The notes beneath the pieces were generated by a model. The model was not told the origin of the DNA. It ran no database searches and was given only the letters and a program-made list of their open reading frames with translations. Positions 18,757 to 26,475 of a stretch of DNA of 64,000 nt are shown here, piece by piece (the stretch's first letter is position 1; every line of letters starts with the position of its first letter). The DNA is from Flavobacterium sp. ACN2 (GTDB taxonomy: Bacteria > Bacteroidota > Bacteroidia > Flavobacteriales > Flavobacteriaceae): NCBI RefSeq assembly GCF_002303885.1, contig NZ_MRCM01000012.1, forward strand, positions 62,001 to 126,000. The letters are read 5' to 3'. The translations under genes were made by a program, and so were the position numbers.

Positions 18757-21162
18757 ATGATTTTAAAAAAAATTACAATTGCCTTATTGTTTTCGGTATC
18801 AGTTTTTGCACAAAAACAAGCCAGAATTGTCGAAGACTTTAACAAAAACTGGAACTTCAAATTAGGAGATTATCCAGAAGCAATTCAATCTAATTTCAAT
18901 GTGTCAGATTGGAGAGCACTTCAATTGCCGCACGACTGGAGCATTGAAGGTACTTTTGATAAAGACAGTAAAACCAAACAAGCACAGGGATTTTTACCTG
19001 CAGGAAAAGGCTGGTATCGTAAAGTTTTTACAATTCCTGCGAATTGGAAAAACAAAACAGTTTCGATTGAATTTGATGGTGTTTTCAAGAACAGCGAAGT
19101 TTTTATAAATGGAAAATCTTTAGGAATTCGTCCAAATGGTTATATTTCTTTTGGTTATGATTTAACGCAGTATTTAAACTTTGGAAAAGAGAATTTGATT
19201 GCCGTAAAAGTTGATAACGATTCTCAGCCCAATTCGAGATGGTACACAGGTTCTGGAATTTACAGAAATGTACGTTTGGTTGCAAGCGAAAAACTTCACG
19301 TTGGAAAATGGGGAACTTATGTTACTACGCCTGAAGTTTCGGCAGTTAAATCAAAAATACATTTAGAAGTTACCATTGATAATGATAATGCTTCGGCAAA
19401 AGAATTTAAACTCGTTACTTCGATTGTAAATGCAGAAAATAAAGAAGTTGCCCATTATACTTCAACAGAAAAAATCGGTGCTAAAACATCAGAAAAAAAG
19501 TTTCATGATTTAGAAGTAAAACAGCCAAAATTGTGGAGTACAGAGAATCCGTATTTGTATAAAGTTATCACTAAAGTGTATGAGAAATCGAAATTGGTTG
19601 ACAATTATGAAACACCGCTTGGATTTAGATATTTCAATTTTGATTCCGAAAAAGGATTTTCATTAAATGGAGTTCCAACTAAAATTTACGGCGTGTGTCT
19701 GCATCACGATAATGGCGCTTTGGGTGCGGTAGAAAACATTCATGCGGTTCGCAGAAAACTAGCTTTAATGAAAGAAATGGGAGCAAACGCTATCAGAATG
19801 TCTCATAATCCGCATTCTTTGGAAATGATGCAATTGTGCGACGAAATGGGGTTCATCGTTCAGGACGAAGCTTTTGACGTTTGGAAAAAGAAAAAAGTAA
19901 CCAACGATTACCACAAAGATTGGGATGCTTGGCACAAACAGGATTTAGAAGATTTTATCAAAAGAGACCGTAATAATCCGTCGGTTATGATGTGGAGTAT
20001 TGGAAACGAAATCAGAGAACAATTTGATTCGACTGGAATTGCAATTACCAGAGAATTGGCTAAAATAGTAAAATCATTAGACGCAACTCGTCCCGTAACT
20101 TCGGCTTTGACGGAAAATGTAATTGAGAAAAACTTCATTTACCAATCGGGAGCTTTGGATCTTTTGGGATTCAATTACAAACATGAAGATTATAAAGATT
20201 TTCCAACGAAATTTAAAGGACAAAAGATATTAGCATCCGAAAGTGTTTCGGCTTTAGAAACGCGTGGACATTATGATTTTCCTGACGGAATTAAAGCTTG
20301 GCCAACAAAACATGGTGCTCCGTTTGACGGAAATGCAGATTGGACCGTTTCGGCTTACGATCAGGTAAAATCGTATTGGGGAGCAACCCACGAAGAGAAC
20401 TGGAAAACAATCAAAAAACAGGATTTCATGGCAGGGACTTTTATCTGGACGGGTTTTGATTATATCGGAGAACCAGATCCGTATCCTTTTCCTGCAAGAA
20501 GTTCTTATTTCGGAATCGTCGATTTAGCCGGACTTCCAAAAGATGTTTATTATATGTATCAAAGCGAGTGGTCGAATAAAACAGTTCTGCATATTTTACC
20601 GCATTGGAACTGGAAAAAAGATCAAGAAGTAGAAGTTTGGGCCTATTACAATAATGCTGATGAAGTAGAATTATTCTTAAACGGAAAATCTTTAGGAAAA
20701 AAAACCAAACAAAATGATGATTTGCATATTTTTTGGCGTGTAAAATTTGAACCAGGAACATTAAAAGCTGTTTCAAGAAAGAACGGAAAAGTAGTTTTAG
20801 AGAAAGAAATCCGAACTGCAGGAGAAGCTTCTAAATTAGATTTGCAAGCTGATAAAACTGCAATCAAAAATGATACTTACGATTTGGTTTACGTAACCGT
20901 TTCTATGACTGATAAAGACGGAAATTTAGTTCCAAATGCCATGGATTTAATCAATTTTGAAGTTTCTGGCGGAGGAAAATTAGTTGGTGTTGATAATGGT
21001 TATCAAGCCAATTTGGATTCGTTTAAAGCTAATTTTTGTAAATTGTTTAATGGGAAATGTATTGCGATTATCCAGTCTAATGGGAAGAAAGAGAATATTA
21101 AGTTGAAAGCGACAGCAGGGAATGGAATTTCGGTTTCAACGATTCAGATAAATGTTAATTAA
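18757..21162 (+). CDS. GH2 family beta-glycosidase, beta-galactosidase type
   Basis: An 801-aa exported retaining glycosidase (signal peptide MILKKITIALLFSVSVFAQ). Domain order: GH2 N-terminal sugar-binding (about 22-185, LPHDWSIEG, GWYRKVF), Ig-like (about 187-290), TIM barrel (about 295-600), a DUF4982-type domain (about 610-680, NADEVELFLNGKSLGK) and a C-terminal Ig-like domain (about 700-800, VYVTVSMTDKDGNLVPNA). The acid/base is Glu418 in SIGNEI and the nucleophile probably Glu495 in LASESVSA. The MSHNPHSLEMMQLCDEMGF block and the DUF4982 tail are typical of Bacteroidota GH2 beta-galactosidase-like enzymes. It shares the gap-repeat architecture with its neighbour and probably the same pathway. 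Confidence 0.88.
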   Translation: MILKKITIALLFSVSVFAQKQARIVEDFNKNWNFKLGDYPEAIQSNFNVSDWRALQLPHDWSIEGTFDKDSKTKQAQGFLPAGKGWYRKVFTIPANWKNKTVSIEFDGVFKNSEVFINGKSLGIRPNGYISFGYDLTQYLNFGKENLIAVKVDNDSQPNSRWYTGSGIYRNVRLVASEKLHVGKWGTYVTTPEVSAVKSKIHLEVTIDNDNASAKEFKLVTSIVNAENKEVAHYTSTEKIGAKTSEKKFHDLEVKQPKLWSTENPYLYKVITKVYEKSKLVDNYETPLGFRYFNFDSEKGFSLNGVPTKIYGVCLHHDNGALGAVENIHAVRRKLALMKEMGANAIRMSHNPHSLEMMQLCDEMGFIVQDEAFDVWKKKKVTNDYHKDWDAWHKQDLEDFIKRDRNNPSVMMWSIGNEIREQFDSTGIAITRELAKIVKSLDATRPVTSALTENVIEKNFIYQSGALDLLGFNYKHEDYKDFPTKFKGQKILASESVSALETRGHYDFPDGIKAWPTKHGAPFDGNADWTVSAYDQVKSYWGATHEENWKTIKKQDFMAGTFIWTGFDYIGEPDPYPFPARSSYFGIVDLAGLPKDVYYMYQSEWSNKTVLHILPHWNWKKDQEVEVWAYYNNADEVELFLNGKSLGKKTKQNDDLHIFWRVKFEPGTLKAVSRKNGKVVLEKEIRTAGEASKLDLQADKTAIKNDTYDLVYVTVSMTDKDGNLVPNAMDLINFEVSGGGKLVGVDNGYQANLDSFKANFCKLFNGKCIAIIQSNGKKENIKLKATAGNGISVSTIQINVN

Positions 21163-21172
21163 TTTTATATGT

Positions 21173-21336
21173 CGCTCCGCTGGAGCTTTTATTCTGTAAT
21201 GAGGTGGATTTCTATAAATATTAAGCTTCTCCGAAGCTTTGTTTTAGATAATTATTCGATTTCAATTTTAGCTCTGGGAGAGCGAAATATTTATAGAAAA
21301 ATGAGTCTCACATAAGAATAAAGCTCCAGAGGAGCG
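21173..21336. repeat. Branched multi-stem repeat element
   Basis: The outer arms CGCTCCGCTGGAGCTTT (from 21173) and AAAGCTCCAGAGGAGCG (to 21336) are near-complementary. The middle arms TTTCTATAAATATT (21209-21222) and AATATTTATAGAAA (21286-21299) are perfect. Inside lie two separate hairpins, AAGCTTC-TCC-GAAGCTT (21223-21239) and GCTCT-GGG-AGAGC (21271-21283). The fold is a two-tier stem with two apical hairpins. Confidence 0.85.
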
Positions 21337-21353
21337 AAATAATACAAACAATC

Positions 21354-21390
21354 AAAATCCGTTTCAAAATAGATGCGGATTTTTTGTTTT
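21354..21390 (+). terminator. Intrinsic terminator
   Basis: AAAATCCG and CGGATTTTTT form a stem around a 14-nt loop, followed by TGTTTTTTG. It ends the transcript from the GH2 gene ahead of the promoter of the next gene. Confidence 0.65.
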
Positions 21391-21431
21391 TTGCTCATTT
21401 AGAATATTTATTATTCTTGTAGAATTAAACT

Positions 21432-21439
21432 TATATTTG
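21432..21439 (+). promoter_or_regulatory. Bacteroidota -7 promoter element
   Basis: TATATTTG matches TAnnTTTG exactly and lies 24 nt before the ATG at 21464. No convincing -33 TTG at the usual spacing was seen. Confidence 0.55.
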
Positions 21440-21463
21440 CCCTAATAACATAAAAGCCGAAAA

Positions 21464-22675
21464 ATGATTTGTACAATTTATTCGCATCATTTAGGACTGG
21501 AAAAAATCAAACAAATATTTCTTTCTCATGTACCTAAAGGTGTTTTTTCTACTAATGGTGAAAACCTTGAATTTGAAGTGAAAGGTGGAATTTTAAGTCC
21601 ATCAAAAAAAGTAACTATTTTTTACAGAGAAAGAGCTATTCCTTCTTATCAAATTCCACAAATAGACGATTCTGAATTAACTGCAAATTTGAAAGGTTTG
21701 TATGGTTTTGTAGATTCGTTACCTACTGAAAATGAAAAGGTAAAAGAATTATTTCTTCATAAAATACAAACACTAAATTCTGAATTTTCGATTCGTAAAG
21801 ACAAGGGAGAATTGAAAGAATTAGACATTATTATAGCCGATCTTGCAAAGGAATTTGATGCAGTTTTATTTGTTCAGCCAAAAACTATAATAAGTAAATC
21901 TGAAACGCAACATTTTTTAGATAAAGATTTAAATCTAATTATTGATACAGAAGGAAGATGTGAAATTGAAGAATTAAAGGTTAATATAAATTCGGAATAT
22001 TTTGACAATGATCAGACAGAATTAGACGAAGATCAAATAGAAAGAAAAGCTCAAAACGAAGAAATTCTTGAAAAAGAAAATGTAAAAATCAATAAGCATT
22101 TGCCTTGTGTTGAATCGGAAAGAGAAACTACAATTCGATCAGCAAAAGAAATAGCCGAAAGAGCGAGTGTTTTGGCTGTGACGAATTTAGTTGCCTTTAA
22201 CACCATTTCGTCTGAAGAAGCTGTTGATTATTTACAGAATTATAAACTTTGGGAATTTGTAACAGAAGGCGAAAAAGAGTTTCTGGCGAATCCAACGGAT
22301 GACAAAAAAAGCTATGAAACTTGGAAATGCGAGGGTATTTGGACTTTAATGTGGGCTTTGAAAAAATTCGATACACTTGATTTTCCAAATGAATTTTGCG
22401 ATCTCGGAAATATTAGTGAAGAAAATTATCCTGTTGCAAAAGACAAAGATCCTTTTGAATTTATTAATACAGTTCATGAAGTTCGTTCTAAAAAAGAAAT
22501 TTTAGATGCTGCAGATTTGTATTACAGATACAATTGGGCCTGTGTAGACGAAAGGATTAATGGAAGACAAATAGAAAACATTAATCCAGGAATTGTTTAC
22601 GAAAGACAATATGCGCTCAATTGGCTGATTCATTATATGGATCAAGATTGGGATAATGTGACTTGTGATACTTAA
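21464..22675 (+). CDS. DUF4272 domain protein
   Basis: A 403-aa predicted cytoplasmic protein without signal peptide or membrane segment. The C-terminal half (about 215-400: RSAKEIAERASVLAVTNLVAF, KYETWKCEG-type SYETWKCEGIWTLMWALKKFD, LDAADLYYRYNWACVDERINGR, GIVYERQYALNWLIHY) matches DUF4272 as I know it. The N-terminal half is not recognised. It has its own promoter and intrinsic terminators on both sides of the upstream gap, so it is not part of the glycan pathway. Biological role unknown. Confidence 0.75.
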   Translation: MICTIYSHHLGLEKIKQIFLSHVPKGVFSTNGENLEFEVKGGILSPSKKVTIFYRERAIPSYQIPQIDDSELTANLKGLYGFVDSLPTENEKVKELFLHKIQTLNSEFSIRKDKGELKELDIIIADLAKEFDAVLFVQPKTIISKSETQHFLDKDLNLIIDTEGRCEIEELKVNINSEYFDNDQTELDEDQIERKAQNEEILEKENVKINKHLPCVESERETTIRSAKEIAERASVLAVTNLVAFNTISSEEAVDYLQNYKLWEFVTEGEKEFLANPTDDKKSYETWKCEGIWTLMWALKKFDTLDFPNEFCDLGNISEENYPVAKDKDPFEFINTVHEVRSKKEILDAADLYYRYNWACVDERINGRQIENINPGIVYERQYALNWLIHYMDQDWDNVTCDT

Positions 22676-22695
22676 TATAAATGCAAGACTTGTTG

Positions 22696-22832
22696 CTCGC
22701 AAAGTCGCGAAGCTGCAAAAAAATTAAACCATATAAGTTATGTAAGTAATTTAAGTTTTGACTTAATTGAACTTAAATTACTTATATGGTTTGTTTTTTT
22801 TAATAAACTTTGCGACTTAGCGTCTTTGCGAG
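22696..22832. repeat. Nested inverted repeat (CTCGCAAAG outside, ATATAAG inside)
   Basis: The outer arms 22696-22719 and 22809-22832 (CTCGCAAAGTCGC against GCGTCTTTGCGAG) enclose the arms 22726-22757 and 22770-22792. The left inner arm has an extra 9-bp TTATGTAAG unit compared with the right one. The layering is the same as at 18610-18742. Confidence 0.88.
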
Positions 22833-22847
22833 ATTCTTTATACATTT

Positions 22848-23420
22848 ATGAAAAAAAACAAAATGACTCCAACATTCTTTGCAGATCAGAAAGACTTTAG
22901 AAAATGGCTCGAGAAAAACCATCAGAAAGAAAAAGAACTTTTGGTTGGTTTTTATAAAGTTACAAGTAAAAAGCCTTCTATGAGCTGGTCAGAATCGGTT
23001 GATCAGGCGCTTTGTTTTGGATGGATTGACGGCGTTCGAAAATCTATTGATGTCGAAAGCTATACGATACGCTTTACTCCAAGAAAACCTTCCAGCATTT
23101 GGAGTGCTATTAATATTCAGAAGATGGAAGATTTGACTAATGCTGGACTTATGACAGATGCAGGTTTGAAAGCATTTAGTTTTAGAACTGAAAATAAGTC
23201 TAAAATTTATTCGCACGAAAAAGAACCAGTTTCGCTGTTAGAAGTTTACGAAAAACAGTTTCAAAACAATAAAATCGCTTGGGAATATTTTGAGAAGCAA
23301 GCGCCTTCTTATAAAAAAGTGATAATTCATTGGATTATGAGTGCCAAACAGGAAAAAACACAACTGTCAAGGCTTGAAAAAACTATTGCTGAGAGTGAGA
23401 AACAGAAAAGAGTGCTGTGA
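22848..23420 (+). CDS. YdeI/OmpD-associated family protein
   Basis: A 190-aa soluble protein. The sequence FRKWLEKNHQKEKELLVGFYK, SMSWSESVDQALCFGWIDGVRKSID, TIRFTPRKPSSIWSAINIQKMEDL and the C-terminal basic helical tail are the hallmarks of the YdeI/OmpD-associated family. Start: the ATG at 22848 (MKKNKMTPTFF) or 22863 (MTPTFF); the family usually begins close to the second. The family has been linked to peptide or bacteriocin tolerance, but the biochemical function is not settled. Nothing ties it to the glycan genes. Confidence 0.85.
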   Translation: MKKNKMTPTFFADQKDFRKWLEKNHQKEKELLVGFYKVTSKKPSMSWSESVDQALCFGWIDGVRKSIDVESYTIRFTPRKPSSIWSAINIQKMEDLTNAGLMTDAGLKAFSFRTENKSKIYSHEKEPVSLLEVYEKQFQNNKIAWEYFEKQAPSYKKVIIHWIMSAKQEKTQLSRLEKTIAESEKQKRVL

Positions 23421-23467
23421 ATATTTCGAATAAAATCCTTATTTTAGTAATCTGACTTTAGCGAAAT

Positions 23468-24115
23468 ATGGAAAGAGAAAATACCACAAAAATTAAAGGG
23501 GAGATTTTGCTGGGTATTATTTTTGCCCTAGAGTTATACGCCTTACCTGTACAGTTTTATTTGCTGCTAAAAAATCCTGAATTTACTTTTTTCAGTGCAG
23601 CAGTCCGCTTTTTTAGTTTCTTTACCATTACAACAAATACAATCGTTATTATTTGCAGTGCTTTGTTATTATTTGGAGGAAGAAGTTCGGCAAATGCTTT
23701 CTTTAGAAAATGTACTACTATTACGGCAATTACAGTTTATATATTGATTGTCGGAATTGTTTTTAATTTGCTCCTTCGTCCAGTTTTAGATTTACAAGGA
23801 CATCATCTTATTGTAAGCGAAATTTTCCATACCGTTGTGCCTGTTCTATTTTTCTTTTTCTGGCTGTTTTTTGTAAGTCCAGAAAAGATCTCTTTTAAAG
23901 TTATTTCATCTTGGCTGATTTATCCAATTATCTATATCATTTACACTTTGTTTCACGGACTTGCAACCGAATTTTATCCGTACCCTTTTATAGATGCAAC
24001 CCAATTAGGTTTTCAAACGGCAATTATAAACGGATTTTTTGTTTTACTGTCCTTTGTGATTTTATCTATTATTCTGATTTCTATTTTTAGAATCAAGACA
24101 AAAAGTTTGACCTAA
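23468..24115 (+). CDS. Pr6Pr-type six-transmembrane protein
   Basis: A 215-aa integral membrane protein with about six hydrophobic segments (roughly 12-32, 42-68, 80-103, 113-135, 147-167, 183-207). The motifs FFTITTNTIVII, HTVVPVLFFFFWLFF, YPIIYIIYTLFHGL and FYPYPFIDATQLG match the Pr6Pr family. Its function is unknown. It lies 47 bp after the YdeI-type gene and may be cotranscribed with it. Confidence 0.75.
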   Translation: MERENTTKIKGEILLGIIFALELYALPVQFYLLLKNPEFTFFSAAVRFFSFFTITTNTIVIICSALLLFGGRSSANAFFRKCTTITAITVYILIVGIVFNLLLRPVLDLQGHHLIVSEIFHTVVPVLFFFFWLFFVSPEKISFKVISSWLIYPIIYIIYTLFHGLATEFYPYPFIDATQLGFQTAIINGFFVLLSFVILSIILISIFRIKTKSLT

Positions 24116-24150
24116 TTCTAGATAAGATATATATACTAAAAATCCACTTT

Positions 24151-24196
24151 TGACCAAAACGCTTTAAAAAATGTTGTTGGTCGAAATTCTATTCGA
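24151..24196. promoter_or_regulatory. Candidate operator upstream of GH29 (TGACCAAA / TTGGTCGAAATT)
   Basis: TGACCAAA (24151-24158) and TTGGTCGAAATTCTATT (24177-24193) contain GACCAA/TTGGTC as an inverted pair. A near copy of the second half, TTTGTCGAAATTATATT, together with TGACCAAA, occurs upstream of susC (50685-50738). The two half-sites are 11 bp further apart there. Confidence 0.4.
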
Positions 24197-24253
24197 AAGA
24201 TTTCAATTTATACTACATTTATGCTTTATAGACCATTTTAAAGCAGATCAGCA

Positions 24254-26347
24254 ATGAAAAAAATATTCCTTTCCTTATGTCTTTTGGGTGTGATTTCTAA
24301 TGCTTCAAGTCAGGAATTCGCTAATGCACCAAAGCCTTTTGGACCGCTTCCCACACAGAAACAAATCGATTGGCAGGAGATGGAATTTTATGCTTTTGTG
24401 CACTTTTCATTAAATACATTTACCAATAAAGAATGGGGTTACGGAGACGAGTCGCCAGAACTTTTTAATCCATCACAATTAGATGTTCGTCAATGGGCGC
24501 GCGTGGTAAAAGAAGCCGGAATGAAAGGCATTATTCTGGTCGCTAAACACCATGACGGATTCTGTTTATGGCCTTCAGCTTACACAGAACGTTCAGTTAA
24601 GAATTCACCTTGGGAAAATGGAAAAGGGGATTTGGTTAAAGAATTGGCCGAAGCTTGTAAAGAATACGATTTAAAACTCGGATTATATCTTTCGCCTTGG
24701 GATAGAAATCATCCGCAATACGGCAAACCTGAATATATAACGTATTTCAGAAATCAGTTAAAGGAATTATTGACGAATTATGGAGATGTTTTCGAAATGT
24801 GGTTTGACGGTGCAAATGGCGGAGATGGTTATTATGGCGGTGCAAACGAAACCAGAAAAATCAATTCGTTGACTTATTACAATTGGGATGAAACGTATAA
24901 ATTGATTTACGATATCGCACCAAAAACGCTAGTTTGGGGTGTTGGCCCATCAGAAGCGCGATGGATTGGAAACGAAGAAGGGCGTGCAGGAAAAACCAAT
25001 TGGTCGTTATTACGCCAAAAAGATGAGTTGGCTGGAAAAGTGCATTACAGCGAATTCATGTCTGGACATGAAGACGGGGAAAAATGGGTTCCTGGCGAAG
25101 CCGATGTTTCGATCAGACCGGGATGGTTTTATCATTCGGTTGAAGACGATAAGGTTCGTTCGCTTGACGAAATGGTCGATATTTATTATGAATCGATTGG
25201 ACGTAATGCCACTTTATTATTAAATCTTCCTGTTGATACTCGCGGTTTGGTTCATGAAAATGACGAAGCGAGATTGAAAGAATTGGTTGCTACAATTAAA
25301 GCAGATTTTAAAACCGAATTATTAGCAGGAGCAAAAGTGCAAGCTTCAAACACAAGAGCAGTCGATTCTAATTTCGGACCTGAAAATGTGATTGATGGAA
25401 ATAAAAATACGTATTGGGCAACCGACGATAAAGTAAAACAAGCTACAATTGAATTTACATTTAAAAAGCCAACTGCAATCAATAGAATTTTGCTTCAAGA
25501 ATATATCAAGCTTGGGCAACGTGTAAAAGAATTTTCTGTTGAAGCAAAAGTGGATGGACAATGGAAAACGATTGCCAACGAAACTACAATTGGTTACAAA
25601 AGAATTCTGCGTTTAGATCGTGTCACAGCTTCTGCAATTAGAGTTAATATTTTGGATGCAAAAGCTGGATTTGTAATCAGTACAATTGAAGCTTATAATG
25701 CTCCGACTTTTGTAAAAGAGCCGCAAATTCTTCGTGATAAAAATGGTTTGGTTACGATTAAATCGGAAAGCGGTAATGCAGTTTATTATTCGCTTGACGG
25801 AAAAAATCCTTCAGAAAAAAGTACTTTATACAAAGCGCCATTCATATACAATAAAGCAGTAGAAATTAAGGCCATTTCGAGAAATACAAAAGAGAAAATC
25901 AATAGTGCAGTTAGAACAGCCAAATATGGTGTTTCTAAAGAAAAATGGAGCGTGATTTCTATTTCAAGTGGAGATGATAAATCGGTTGAAAGAATTATTG
26001 ACGGAGATGCCAATACCGATTGGGGATTTGGAAATGATCAAAACAAACTGCCTCAAGCAATCATTATCGATATGGGCGAAGCAAGAGAAATAAAAGGCTT
26101 TACATACACGCCACAGCAAGTTGGAAATAATTTGAATTTGATTTCGAATTATGAATTCTATACTAGCGAAGATAATATTACTTGGACAAAGCAATCAGAA
26201 GGAGAATTCTCTAACATCAAACACAATCCTATTGAGCAGCTTAAGAGTTTTACTGCAGTAAAAGCAAGATTTTTACGATTTGTTGCTACAGCTGCTGTAG
26301 GAAAAGGGCAGACAGTTTCAATTGCTGAAATTGGGGTAATTGAATAA
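24254..26347 (+). CDS. GH29 alpha-L-fucosidase with discoidin domains (alpha-1,3/4 type)
   Basis: A 697-aa exported retaining alpha-L-fucosidase (signal peptide to NASSQ). The catalytic barrel (about 25-345) has FVHFSLNTFTNKEWG, LVAKHHDGFCLWPSAYTERSVKNS and the nucleophile Asp185 in EMWFDGANGG, the form seen in GH29 subfamily B, which cleaves alpha-1,3/1,4 fucose such as Lewis structures. The C-terminus adds an F5/8-type C domain (about 350-480), a chitobiase-type Ig-like piece (about 495-560, VYYSLDGKNPSEKSTLYKAPF) and a second F5/8 C domain (about 570-697). It heads the N-glycan-like segment together with the NagB-PIG-L gene 128 bp downstream. Confidence 0.92.
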   Translation: MKKIFLSLCLLGVISNASSQEFANAPKPFGPLPTQKQIDWQEMEFYAFVHFSLNTFTNKEWGYGDESPELFNPSQLDVRQWARVVKEAGMKGIILVAKHHDGFCLWPSAYTERSVKNSPWENGKGDLVKELAEACKEYDLKLGLYLSPWDRNHPQYGKPEYITYFRNQLKELLTNYGDVFEMWFDGANGGDGYYGGANETRKINSLTYYNWDETYKLIYDIAPKTLVWGVGPSEARWIGNEEGRAGKTNWSLLRQKDELAGKVHYSEFMSGHEDGEKWVPGEADVSIRPGWFYHSVEDDKVRSLDEMVDIYYESIGRNATLLLNLPVDTRGLVHENDEARLKELVATIKADFKTELLAGAKVQASNTRAVDSNFGPENVIDGNKNTYWATDDKVKQATIEFTFKKPTAINRILLQEYIKLGQRVKEFSVEAKVDGQWKTIANETTIGYKRILRLDRVTASAIRVNILDAKAGFVISTIEAYNAPTFVKEPQILRDKNGLVTIKSESGNAVYYSLDGKNPSEKSTLYKAPFIYNKAVEIKAISRNTKEKINSAVRTAKYGVSKEKWSVISISSGDDKSVERIIDGDANTDWGFGNDQNKLPQAIIIDMGEAREIKGFTYTPQQVGNNLNLISNYEFYTSEDNITWTKQSEGEFSNIKHNPIEQLKSFTAVKARFLRFVATAAVGKGQTVSIAEIGVIE

Positions 26348-26475
26348 AAACTTTTTTGCGAAGTATTAAAATAACTTAGCACATCTTATTTTGTCTTTTG
26401 CCGAAGCGCAGTCGTTATTAGTCGAATTTTTGAGAGGAACGGATAATTTAATTCTACTTTTATTTTAGAAATTAA

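Noticed and set aside
20441..20776. Minus-strand open frame of 111 codons inside the GH2 gene
   Set aside because: It is antisense to conserved GH2 coding sequence and has no recognisable domain.
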